The notes beneath the pieces are model-generated. The model searched no databases, was not told where the DNA came from, and saw only the letters and a program-made list of their open reading frames with translations. From Gracilaria domingensis (Eukaryota; Rhodophyta; Florideophyceae; Gracilariales; Gracilariaceae): 64,000 nucleotides of DNA. Where the stretch lies: positions 1-64,000 of the forward strand of contig VCMS01000049.1 of NCBI GenBank assembly GCA_022539475.1, written 5' to 3'. The stretch's first letter is position 1; every line of letters begins with the position of its first letter. The translations under genes and the position numbers were made by a program. Shown piece by piece: positions 33,521 to 44,118 of the stretch.

Positions 33521-34779
33521 ACAAAGAGGAGCATAGTGTGGATCGGCCAATTGATTCTAACATGGCCCACGAACTGTCTGTATTTTAATCTGTATTGCAT
33601 TCGTGTCAGGGAAATCATGATCAAGATTATTGTGAGATAATACCGCAAAACGTTGACAAGGAGAGGAAGGTTCTTACGGGTTCGTTTGTGTAGGTTACGA
33701 AATTAGCCAGTAAGTCTCTTTGACAATTGCACAAGTGGTTTTGAAACTTTCGAGGAAAAATCTGTGCAGAAAAGTCGAACATTTTTGCTTTTGAAGTCTT
33801 TAAATCGCAATTTGTATGAGGTTTTGCGAGGAAGGTAACGGGTAGTTCGTACATGGAAGTTTTCAAAGCAGTGGAGGTATCTTTCGTTTTGAAAGATTCT
33901 CGGTTATAGAGGTGCTCTGCTAGAAGCCCTATACCTAATGTTAAATTTCATTGAGAAGCATAGTGATCTGCGCGGGGAATTTGCTGATTCTTCTAGCACA
34001 TATCCAGAATTGTTTCGGCATTTTGCATCGTTTCTGCCAGAAAGCTTATGTGATAGGTTCAACTTATCATAGTCTCACTTCAAACCTTAAACACGCACGG
34101 GTACAACTCATATCAATTTATTCAGTCCCTGAGTATATGTAGAATCTACATATTCAATGCATTGTCAAACCGTTTTCCAAATTCCAAAAGGAGCCGTTTC
34201 TTATCCTTCAAAAAACTGAATACGCTCTTGAAGAGCGTCTGTGATCTCCGGAGTTATCTTTTCGACACCTCTGCCCCAGTACATGACATCAACACAATGG
34301 CAACAACATGTGTACCAATCCACCCTTCAACCAATTGTATGAACTCCAGGTGCCAGTCTCGTGCCTGGCGGTTTCGAATTCGTCGGCCCACAAAGCTGAT
34401 AACAACCCCCACCCTTTGCCCTTGAAATCTTCCACCCAAGACGACCATATTTCCGTGCGGAATCAACCACTCACGTTCGGCCTACATGCCAATCTACATG
34501 GTAATCGATACTTGTCTGTGGCCTTCCAAATCAGAAAACCGACACCACGGAGCATCTTAAGCTCCAGTGCGGAGAATGGACGATAACGGCGATATTTTCC
34601 GCGCCAATTCATCATTGCCGTCTACCGCCGCTCCACAAGAACCTCGCGAAGCCTTGACGCCTGTAACGACAACCGGAGGTGCACAGGCTGCCCCAAATGC
34701 GCCGCGGCATGCTGCAGCCTAATCTTTATCAAGGACTTCAACTGGGTCTAATTCGAACAAGCGCGGAGGTAGGAGATCT
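33521..34779. other. No gene recognised
   Basis: Only short ORFs without family resemblance on either strand. No repeat structure found. The part from about 34590 may belong to the upstream region of the hAT gene. Confidence 0.4.
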
Positions 34780-37118
34780 GCGTACTAGCGCCAACACTGG
34801 GCTGAAGTTGAGTTATCTGGGACTAACGCCTACAAATGCCAACAGTGCGACGCTGTTCTTAGCAAAAACCACGCAACAAAGCTAGCGCAACACAACGTAC
34901 GGTGTTTCGCGATGAGCACACCCGAACGGGAGACAATCAGCGTGCAATGTAAGGCATTGTCAAATGAAATGGTTCAATCACGGCCGAGTGTAGATGGCGA
35001 GACCATGGCTAAGCAAGAACTTCTTGATTTCCAAGAAGACGCGAATGGCGTGCGGCGAATATCTCTGTAAAGTTTGGAGAAGAAGCACCTTCTGTACAAG
35101 AAGCAAAAGACGGCCGTTCCCTCGATCGACCAATCCTCAACCGAAGAAGCAGATGAAATCAACAAGCTGTAAATCGCCGCTGTGTGTGAACGAGGTTGGC
35201 CGTTTAGTATACTAGACAAGCGCGACGGTCAAGAAAATGTTTTCGTGAATCTACTAAGGAAGCTAAGACCTGGATATGTAGATCATCATTTGCCCTCCGC
35301 GCAAAGGCTCTCCGGAGAGCTGCTCGATCAATACTATAATGATATCAGAACTGTGGCATTCTCAGGTATGCAAAGTCGATTACAATCAGGATACGGGACT
35401 GTTATCTTCGATGCCTGGGAGGATACGAATTCCTCCATTGTTTTCAACGTGCTTCTTCGCAGTGAAGGACAACAGCGCTCGCAGCAGCTAAAGTTTTTTT
35501 GTAGAATCGGTCTACACTGGTTCAACAGCCACGGGAGCTGAGATATATGTCCAGGGCGTGGAAAGTGCAGTGGAGCGACTCGGAGGAATGCAGCGCATTT
35601 ACGGAGTTGTGAGTGATAATGCCCAAGCGTGCGTCAACTCTCGAAGAGCACTCACTCAGAAATACAAAAGATTGGTTGGCATTCAAGACCAAGCTCACGT
35701 TTCCGAACTCCTCATGGAAGATTTTGGAAAGATACTGTGGATTAAGACCGTCATTTCGCGTGTTGCGCACATTGTAAGTTAAACAATAAACCATAGGCTG
35801 TTTTTATCACGCTTGAAAAAGACTATGCACGAGTACAATGATAATCTAAAGAACAGAGGTGTTCTTCGGTCGCGAGCACGAGGCGACAGTGATGAAGACC
35901 TTAGCAACTTTTCCGCAATTCTGCCTCGGCGACACTGTGTGACCCGCTTTGCCGTAGTGGAATACATGCTTGAGTCCTTTATTCGGTGTCGCCCTGTTCT
36001 TCTAAAGGCTATCAACCAATTGGATTATCGAACGACACTTTATAAGACAAGATCACAGGCAGCTGAAGAAGCACTGTGAAGTTTTTTGATCATGCCATTC
36101 GCGATCAAACTCTCATTGAAGAAGCGCATGACGTTCGGCGGGTTTTGTGCGTTGTCCGTCAGTATTTGCGTTTCTGGGACAGCGACAGCTGTTCCATAGC
36201 TGATGTTCTTCCAATGACTTTAGAGCTTGAAAGAAATCTTTCACAGCTCTCGCCAGGACGGCATCTTGACTCATGCAGAAAAGATGAGCTTTTGGAAACG
36301 TTTCAAGCAAAGAAACGTAAGCAGATTGGACACGCTACAGGTAGCCGACTCAAGGTGCATTTGCTGGACAAGATTCATTTCACGGCATACTTGTTGGATC
36401 CTTGGATCCTGTCCAATGTCCGGGAGATACTTCACCATATATGGAACCCTTGAAGGAGCATCTACGCCAATACTGCAGTGCATTCAGATTTGATGACTCT
36501 GTTATGTTAATGCACACGATTCTACGTCAGTATGATGCTCAAAAACTGCGTTGGCACGACCAAACCTCTATGAATTTAGAGAATGTAAGGTACTTGCAAC
36601 AATATCGTGGGGTTCCGTTGGTGTGGTGTCGTAGGTCGGCCGATCAACGGAATCGGGAGCTAGTTGAGTTCGCATGTCGAACTTTATCCTGCTCTCCCTC
36701 TTCTTGTGCAGCTGAGCGCAGCTTCAGCGCGCAAGGACGCCTACATAACAAGTATAGAAGCAAGTTAAATAAGAGAAGGACGCAGATGATTGTTTTTGCG
36801 CACTGAAACGCTTGATTGCTTCGGAAGGTGTCAGGCATAAGCGACAGCATGTTTTGGAATTCTGTGTTTGACTCAGACGGTGTCAACTTGGAACAGGAAA
36901 TTCAAACAGATCGTCTCCTGCCGTCAGTAATCGGTGAAGAAGGAGAACGCATAGAAACTCTACGTTCTCGTTCACCAAATAACTCTGTTCATTCAGATCC
37001 CTCTCGTACCGTTGTACCAACCAATCTTGAAAGAAGTAGTCAGTTAATGACATTGGAGCATGATGGTCTTCAGGGAGTTGCAGATTCGGAAGCTTTAGGA
37101 TCTGCTCATGTTGTTTAA
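34780..37118 (+). pseudogene. hAT-family transposase with BED finger, broken
   Basis: A BED-type zinc finger (HWAEVELSG ... CQQCDAVLS ... LAQHNVRC) lies at 34790-34905. Next come a DUF659-like region at 35182-35540 (RGWPFSIL, LLRPGYVDHHLPS, TVIFDAWED) and a second conserved Asp region at 35590-35780 (YGVVSDNAQACV, FGKILWIKTVI). The middle runs to 36450, and the C-terminal hAT dimerisation region lies at 36640-36806 (SSCAAERSFSAQGRLHNKYRSKL). Breaks: stops near 35070 and 35170, an indel at a run of seven T near 35495, a TAA at 35780, and a TGA at 36804 after which the same frame continues sensibly to 37118. I found no 8-bp target duplication. Confidence 0.82.
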
Positions 37119-38030
37119 AACCCATTTATGTCCAACGTTACATCACAAGCAATGCAATCCGCTTTTGCCGCAATATCGCCTAATCTTCTTTGATTGCTGC
37201 TGCACATCTTGGCGCGCAACTTCAAAGCATCCGAACCAGTTATGCTCCGAATATAATTGCTGCAGTTCGATCTGATAACGCGAGGAACCAACCAGTCTCT
37301 GGTGGTAATGAGAGGACTGGCGGCTCATCTTCACAAAGTTCTCAGAATTCTGGTGAGGAAGAAAATAATCCGCGATCATGAAACGCTCAGTGAAAGGAAA
37401 AGGGTTATTATCGAAAAGAGTTCTGTGGTTTATTCTGTAGTTGATCGGGAATCTCTCATACATTGTTTCGGGTCTGGGGGAGACTATTGCGCGTGCTTTG
37501 TTGTGGTTGCAGTACAGAGAAAAGCAAAGCTTTCAACGCTTGTGGTATGGTTTTAGTCTCCGCTTCTTCGAAGGTTCCCGCCACCAAGCCCTTGCGGTCG
37601 CACATGCAGCTCCGGCTGGCCATTGTTCCTCTCTCCGCGCTCATCGTAGTGTTTATTGCCTTTTCCGAAGCTGAAACCCACCAGCTTGACGCTATGTACA
37701 GTTCCTCGTCGGGTCTACAAAGTAGCCGGAAGGTTTTCAGCAGCGCAGCAGAAAGGCAGAGGAGAGCAGTGGCGCCATAAAAACTGTTGTGGCGGTGGTC
37801 GATTCATGTAGCGAAAGACGGTCCTTCAAGACGCGATCCTTAGCGCCAGGCACGAAGAACTTCACCAGTGTACGCGACGAGGCAGATGACATGTGAGGAG
37901 TTTAAGGAGGCAGTGGAGTTGGTGTGCGGAGGAATGTAGTGGGAGCATATAGTGTAATATGCTCGAACTTGACGGTGACAGTCAAATCAACGGCTGTGGT
38001 CAGGGCAACTGAAGCCGTTCGTTCTTTATG
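37119..38030. other. No gene recognised
   Basis: Short ORFs on both strands, none with a recognisable domain; no clear repeat. Probably remnants beyond the hAT gene. Confidence 0.4.
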
Positions 38031-38039
38031 CATAGCTGA

Positions 38040-38890
38040 GTAAACTGATGTCAGAGTCAGCAAACAACAGGCAGCATATGAAGATCCTTGCTTGGGCGAT
38101 TGCGCCTGCTCCTGGAGAGCGAAACCTAGCACATTACTTGCGTGTTGCAACCTTCGTTCTGACGTTCGAAGCTCTGCAATCAGCAGCAAGGCCAATGCAA
38201 TATTCAGAACTGTATCATCGCTGCCATGAGTGGGAGGGTCGCCAGTGGGTTTTGCAGGGGATGGTAATAAATGGGGCGGGATTCCCGACTCCCAACTCAT
38301 CTTCAATTTCAAAGTTGATTACGGAATCCACGCCTTTCATGCCGTTGTCCCAGAGCATGGTATCAAGGTGCCTGCTCCACTGTCCTCGGGAATCAATCAA
38401 GAATGAATCCTTTGTGACAGGCTACGGAACTGATGTTTTCTTTGATAAGCCTGACTACGATTTCGTCGGACACCCGCTCACCAGCATCCATAACCTTCTT
38501 CGCTTGCTTTCATAGCTCAGTGCCAGCCTTGACAGGGGCACGAAGCATATCCCCAGTGGCCAAGTGATAAAGGCAATGTTCATCCTTGAGACGAGGGGCC
38601 TGAGTACCATTTTCGGAACCCGGGAGTCCGATCAAGACGATGTGCTTCCTCTTTTCGGGTTTAGAGTCCATAGCTATAGCTGTGCAAACTTGCTCAACAC
38701 ACAGAGCGCAAGCGCAACGACGACGACGACGACGCACCTGCATGCCGTTGTGATTGCCACCAATGTGTATTTCCCGTACTAGAGCGAACACATTCACGTC
38801 ACCAGTGGTTTCGAGTATGCCGCAGCGCCGCACGCCACTCAATGCGCGCTGGCGCATCTCGAGTGCGGCGCGTCGCTCGTTACGCTGCAT
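38040..38890 (-). pseudogene. Adenylate kinase pseudogene
   Basis: Read leftward, 38670-38510 encodes the N-terminus of an adenylate kinase: the P-loop region reads [10 protein letters not shown], where the family has GxPGSGKGTQ, so the catalytic Lys is replaced by Asn. Then come LATGDMLR and KAGTEL. TGA codons replace Gly twice, after KAGTEL and in ILD-stop-FPRT. A frame shift follows, then NGMKGVDSVINFEIEDEL. After that the LID part is largely missing, and a PTHGSDDT segment near 38230 may be the following region. The enzyme would interconvert ATP, ADP and AMP; this copy cannot. The 38890-38680 extension does not look like part of the family and may be upstream sequence. A CGA microsatellite lies at 38718-38736. 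Confidence 0.82.
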
Positions 38891-39029
38891 GCGCGCCGTC
38901 TCTATCTCATGGGCGCGAAGCCTTCCAAACCGGCTCCCACGCGGTCTGTGAGTCTCGTTTGTCAGAAGGTTTAAAACACAGCGTTGCGCACGACGATTAA
39001 GCCGCGGCGCTACAAAGCGGGCACATAAT

Positions 39030-39420
39030 CTCGCTTCGTTGCGCGCAGTACAAGGAGATCAACATTCAAATGCAGCTCAACCAGCTGTACAACTGTCTCA
39101 CTGCGTCGCTCTGTGCGCAACGTACCGTGACGCTGCGCACGGTTGCAACGTGAATGGGCATGTACGTCGAGGAGGTGCTCGCGCTGTGCATGCACGAACG
39201 CCGTATGGCCGACTTTCTGCAGACGGGCTTCACGCTGAGGGTGGTGAACGGCTTCGTCGAGCTGCCAGCCTGTCGGGTGCGCCTGTGACTGGAAGGCTGT
39301 CGGTCGTATGACCAGTTCGCGCGCGTGTGGCATGCGACGACAGCGCGCGGTTGATGGTGCGCAGCGACGGAGACGTATCGACTGTGAGTCACTGTGTGAG
39401 ACGGCGTTCGATCTCAGCCA
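39030..39420 (+). pseudogene. Possible decayed coding region
   Basis: One plus frame reads as protein ([18 protein letters not shown]..., MYVEEVLALCMHERRMADFL) with several TGA stops. CpG-rich, unlike its AT-richer surroundings. No family recognised, so this may be chance. Confidence 0.25.
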
Positions 39421-40238
39421 CTGGCATGGGGGCAGTTGCTGCAGAACGCCATTGAGAATCGATTCCGGGGCTACTTGATACATTAGAAAAGCAGTGTGAA
39501 ACAGGGAAAGGAGAGATACGTGGTGAGACACAGAGAAGCAGAACAAATAGCGCGAAAGCAATTATGCAGGAATCGCGATCGTTCTTGTGTGATTGGCAAG
39601 CTCGCGAAGATGAGTGAGCGCGTGTAAGAAGAATGGCGTGGTTGCCAGAGCCTGGGGAGATGCAGTTGTATCCGTCCAGAAACAGATGTGAGCGTAAGCC
39701 GTCTTGATCAAACGGATTGTACTGTGGATGTGGAAAGGAGCGTTGTACTGGAGTGGAAAAACAGATCCAGAAATTCCGGAAATAAATGGGGCTTTTCCGG
39801 GAAAAGAATGGACGAAGGATATAGGCAGGTATTCATTTGTGTACGTGACGGTCATATTAAGATACGGAGGTTTCGGAGGGAACTAAATCATTCAGTTGCA
39901 ATCTACGTTGCAATGTTCTGAATAACTTTAATTTGAAATCTTAAACAAAAACTTCTAGTTCGACTCTATCAAAATTACCACAATCTAGCGGTTTCAAGTT
40001 CCAAAGACTTCAGAAGTTCAACGTTCGCATCTGACAACAACTGAAAATTACCGCACGGCAGATACGTAGATAGTGATTATTACTTTATTTTCTAAAGTAG
40101 TTTGCCATAAAGTAAATATCTTAAAAATATTTTACCAAATTTCTGTTTCTTACAGTGTGTTCTAACAACACAGAGAGTTTTGGACTGCTGTGATGGATAC
40201 ATTTGTCTGGATATCGTCGACAATCTTCGAGTTCTGAG
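39421..40238. other. No gene seen, AT-rich towards the right
   Basis: No recognisable ORF. From 39930 to 40190 the sequence is AT-rich with no repeat structure that I could find. Confidence 0.4.
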
Positions 40239-41640
40239 TCAAAAAAAAGCCCCAGAAAGGTTTTTGATCATTATACTTATACATAAACAATTGGAAAAAG
40301 TATCTGCGCTCAACGACGTTCTCAGAACTGTAAATGTTTCTATAATATGGAATTCGTGGTCATTTATTTCCTGGACATCGGGTAGAAGCAACCCGTCACC
40401 GTAGTACGGTCGCACTCTTCTTTCATTGGTAGGGTAGATTCGTGGGCGGTGCTTCACGAGAACTTCAGGGCGATTGAATTTATATGATTGTGCCTTGGCG
40501 CCATCCGTGTAGTTTTCGGTGAAACTACATTTTCTGTCGTACCTGGAGTGAGAGGTAATTGCGGACATGTCGATGAAAGCTACTGAGAGCCTGGCTGAGT
40601 ACTGATCCTGCTCTGATTCTGTTTGTTTCGGTACGAATCTGGTTCATGATTGCCATTCGTTCGTGAACAATGGGGGGGCTTCCAATTCGCCGAGGATGCG
40701 AGGGACTAGTCCAAATTTACTCTTGTGCGGTATCTCGCGCGTAGAGTGCTGCGTGAAGTTCCAGGACATTTCGACCTCCCCCAGTAGAAGTGCGACGCGT
40801 GGATCTGGATAGTAGTTCGGAACGGCAATCCGTTTGTCCATAACGCGGTGAATATATCTGTGGGGTCTCGCATTGGAGCCAATCGACCAGAGTAGCTCGG
40901 TTGGAATCGGGCATAACTGTGATTGTAGTACTCCTACCATATTATTCATTTCCTGATAGGCAAGGTTGCTGCCACTATCCACGATGGTGAATACGGGAGC
41001 GTAGAAAACGGATATCCATCGAGAGAAGTACGCGTTCAACGCTGCTTGGGCGGAATTTTTCTCGTTGGTGCTCAGGCGAAGGGAGTTGTCACCACTGTCG
41101 AGCATTACAAGAATTTTGTATTGAAAATCACCAACGTTGTGAAGCGTAACATCGAAAGTTACTGCGAGGTTCGGTGTCAACAGGGGCAAGAATGCAAATT
41201 TCGGGATTCGAGGGAGTTCGGCGTTCTCAACGCATGTACGGCAGGAGTTTTCCTGCTGGTTGATCCGGTTTTTGAGGGCCTGTGATACTTTTCGGTTTGA
41301 AGTGTACTGCGGAAGAGCTCGAGCATAGCGGTCGGGAAAGAGTGTTTCAGGGATTGGTGGAATCGGTCGATGGTCTCCAGCGAGATATTTGAACTCCATG
41401 AGTTCTTTTTCCATGGTGGGGTAATTGATGGGTTGGATACGTTATGGATGTTCGTACCGTGTCTGGTGATGTCGAGCTCGATGACGTTGTCCTTTGGAGA
41501 TGTGAAAGCCGTTTCTTCGTATATTAGTGTTGTCCAGAAGAATAATGGTTGGGGGCCTACCCTGAAGGGGGCTGCATTGAGCCATACGTGTGATCCTACA
41601 ACCAGGTTATGGGTTGATTTCCCCTGTGAGCTAAAGTGAT
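40239..41640 (-). pseudogene. Integrase region of copia element C2
   Basis: A CRTCVENAELP segment (zinc-finger CxxC) is followed by a TFDVTLH motif with the first catalytic Asp and by FTIVDSGSNL with the second. After a gap comes IGSNARPHRYIHRVMDK, the position of the catalytic Glu region, where N-A-R replaces the usual N-x-E. The frame 41414-40644 is open for 256 codons. The 40568-40239 piece (EVLVKHRPRIYP, VRPYYGDGLL) resembles the segment that follows integrase in this branch. It would insert element DNA into the genome; the altered Glu region suggests it is inactive. Confidence 0.65.
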
Positions 41641-42059
41641 GCGCAATGGATTTTCATCGAATGAAAAATTGTGACATCTATGCGGCATCAGTTGGATATC
41701 TTACGCACATCCAAGATATCGGAGTGATATGCCGTGGTACCCCGTTGGAAGCGCCTAATTGATGCCCTTTACATGTCCTTTGGATGTAGAGAAACTATAC
41801 GGACGCTATTCACGTGATGCACGAAGATATGTCCCATGGATGTCCGGAAATCCGCTGTGCATCATTCGGACATCACGAAATCCAATGGACATCTCTTCTT
41901 ATATCATATGCATATCAGGCCGCTATCATTTAGATATAATTCATGCATCATCTAAGCATCATTTACGTATATCATATGGACATCTTAGAGAGATCAAATG
42001 GACATCTTCAGGTTTCATAATTCTAATATGGGTTGTCTGAGGGATATCATCCGGACATC
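41640..42059 (+). repeat. Family C repeat, copy 2
   Basis: About 420 bp. Shares long stretches, in opposite orientation, with 57779-58188 (for example GATGCCCTTTACATGTCCTT and GTGGTACCCCGTTGGA). Ends at GGACATC. It lies between the protease and integrase parts of C2. Left edge approximate; no clear target duplication. Confidence 0.75.
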
Positions 42060-44118
42060 AATTCACCTCTCTGGGTTCATCGGTTCACACTCAAGTAGCT
42101 GTTGATTTCTGGACGTAGGCAGACATCGAAGTATTCTCATCGTGGAGACTGGAAGCCGACCAAGAATGGTATTGGGAGTGGAGTTACGACGAAGAGGACC
42201 AATCGCGGAATGTGGTTGTGTCCAAGTATATCCGGGACTTCGGCTACTAGGCATATTATCCTGGTAGCTTCGAAAGTTGTTCTGGAAAATCGGAATGGTT
42301 TGAGATTACCGGGGAACGTGATTTACTTCACTGTTTTCCAGTCTGTCGATATGAGTCAGTCGGTGCTGCATATGTTCTTTAGAGTGCCAATGTCGATGAT
42401 TAGAAACTGGGATTTTTGTGAGGCATGAAGAACGCGAAGCTCATTCCAGGCATTTTGAAGCTCTTCGACGGACTCCTGGATTATGTATGCGGTGGAGGGC
42501 GATGGAGAATAAAAGTCGATGATGTCCTGCAACGAAACGATCCATGTCTCAAGTTCGTCGTCGAGGTCGTCGTCATCGTAATGGCAGTCCTCGTCAGCTA
42601 TGAAGGCTGATACCTCGTCCAAGTCATCGGATGAGGGCTGATCCGAGTCTTTGGCGTAGATGAGTATATTAGCTTCTGGGCCTAGTTTTTTGAGGTGGGT
42701 AAGGCAACTATACCATCTGGCCCGCTGCGGACAGTTGCGGGCGATGTGCCCTGGTTTATGGCAGGAGCAGCATTGGATGTTTCTTCTACCAGTGTTTTGT
42801 AGTTGGCGTTGCATGGCCATGCGATTCCGACGTGTGCCGCACCCCATGGGGTGCGACACGGGTCGGAATCGGTGGCTACGATGGCGGTTTTAAAACCGAG
42901 GGAGGCGTCGATGTCGTGGGGGTAGTGGCGTTCACGAGAAGAAGTGGGCGACCAGGTTGGTGAAGTCACCTCGTTTTTCGGAGCCGCTTCCTGGCCTGTT
43001 ATGTACGCTGACGTAGCTGTGTTCGGCTGCTGTTTTGATCGTCGGTCTTGGCTGCGGCCGTTTTAGCGAGTTCTGCAAATGAGTTGGGATTTATAGTCGT
43101 CACTATGGATCCCGACTCATTTGCAGAACTCACTGCCAATCGGAAGGGATTTCTTATATATGGTCTGGCACCAGGGTGAACTGTAGAATGTGTGTCGGAG
43201 TTCGTAAAGAACGGCGATGGGACTGCACATAAACGGCGGTAAGTCCTTGCTATGAGCCATTATGAAGTCGATGCATTTTGAGAAGGCTTCGTGAAGGGAG
43301 GGGTTTCCAACCTTAAAAGAAGCGAATGAGATAGAATTCCATGGATTGAGCTTGCGATGTTGTATGTTAGTCTTATAAAGGGCGGCTTCGTAGAATTCGT
43401 CCATGATTGATTCCATGGAACGATAGTTGGGTCGAATCTTGGATGCGGTTCTCCGAACTCTGCCGTTGAACAAGGTGAAGAGAACTGTAAATCTCTGACC
43501 AATTGGAATGTGGGATGCATCCATTTGATGCAAATTTTGAGTCATACAGTGCTTCAACGGAGTGTCTCCTCACCGCTAAAGCGTTCCGAAATCGGAAAAA
43601 TGGTAGTCATAATTTTAATGCTACTGTTAAGATCGGGAGGGTTGTCATCAGAGTTTCTATGATCATCCCTCAATGCTTGTATGTAGTCGATGCTATTTTC
43701 ATGGTCTGTATAATCCAGTCCTTGAAGATTCCTGTTGATACAATTGACAATCGAATCAGAATTTCACCGACGGATACATCCAGCAAAATTTAACAGAATC
43801 CGGTGTAGTGCTTTTTTGCCAAAACTGATGCATAGATTGAACCTGTTTATCATGCATTTAAATTGCAAAGTGTTCCGAACATTCAACTGGTTCGGTGCAC
43901 TAACGTAGTTCTGTGTCAATGGCGGCCGCGAGACATCCTGGGATGTTTTCGCAGTCAGGGATAGTTGGCGGTGTCAGGAGATCCGTGATTTGAGAACCTA
44001 GAGAGCAAGGCCACCTACCGTTTCCGTGCAGATCTTGAGGACGTCGTAAGAACTTCCAGATTTCCTGAATTTGAGTTTGGATCTCGTCAGAAGCGCTTCC
44101 CGAACTCATTGTTATCAA
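42060..44118 (-). pseudogene. gag: gag and protease of copia element C2
   Basis: Gag starts near 44118 and runs in broken frames through 43557-43117. The zinc knuckle CCSCHKPGHIARNC (C-X2-C-X4-H-X4-C) is at about 42770-42730, followed by an acidic stretch. The protease is read from FLIIDIGTLKNICST near 42390, where the DTG active site is DIG, to the PNTILGRLPVSTMRI segment near 42180. The altered active site and many stops indicate decay. Confidence 0.68.
43068..43131. repeat. Inverted repeat inside copia C2 gag
   Basis: Two 22-base arms (GAGTTCTGCAAATGAGTTGGGA and its complement with one mismatch) separated by 20 bases. Confidence 0.85.

Larger units (their letters stand above)
40239..44118 (-). 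mobile_element. Decayed Ty1/copia element C2
   Basis: Read leftward: gag (44118-42700) with a zinc knuckle, protease (42450-42060), a family C repeat, an integrase region (41400-40640) and a post-integrase segment (40568-40239). Gag, protease and integrase occur in copia order. RT and RNase H are absent, so the element is cut after the integrase. LTRs were not identified. Confidence 0.72.

Noticed and set aside
39010-39561. 183-codon minus ORF rich in His and Arg
   Set aside because: Composition-driven in CpG-rich DNA; the opposite strand gives the more protein-like reading.
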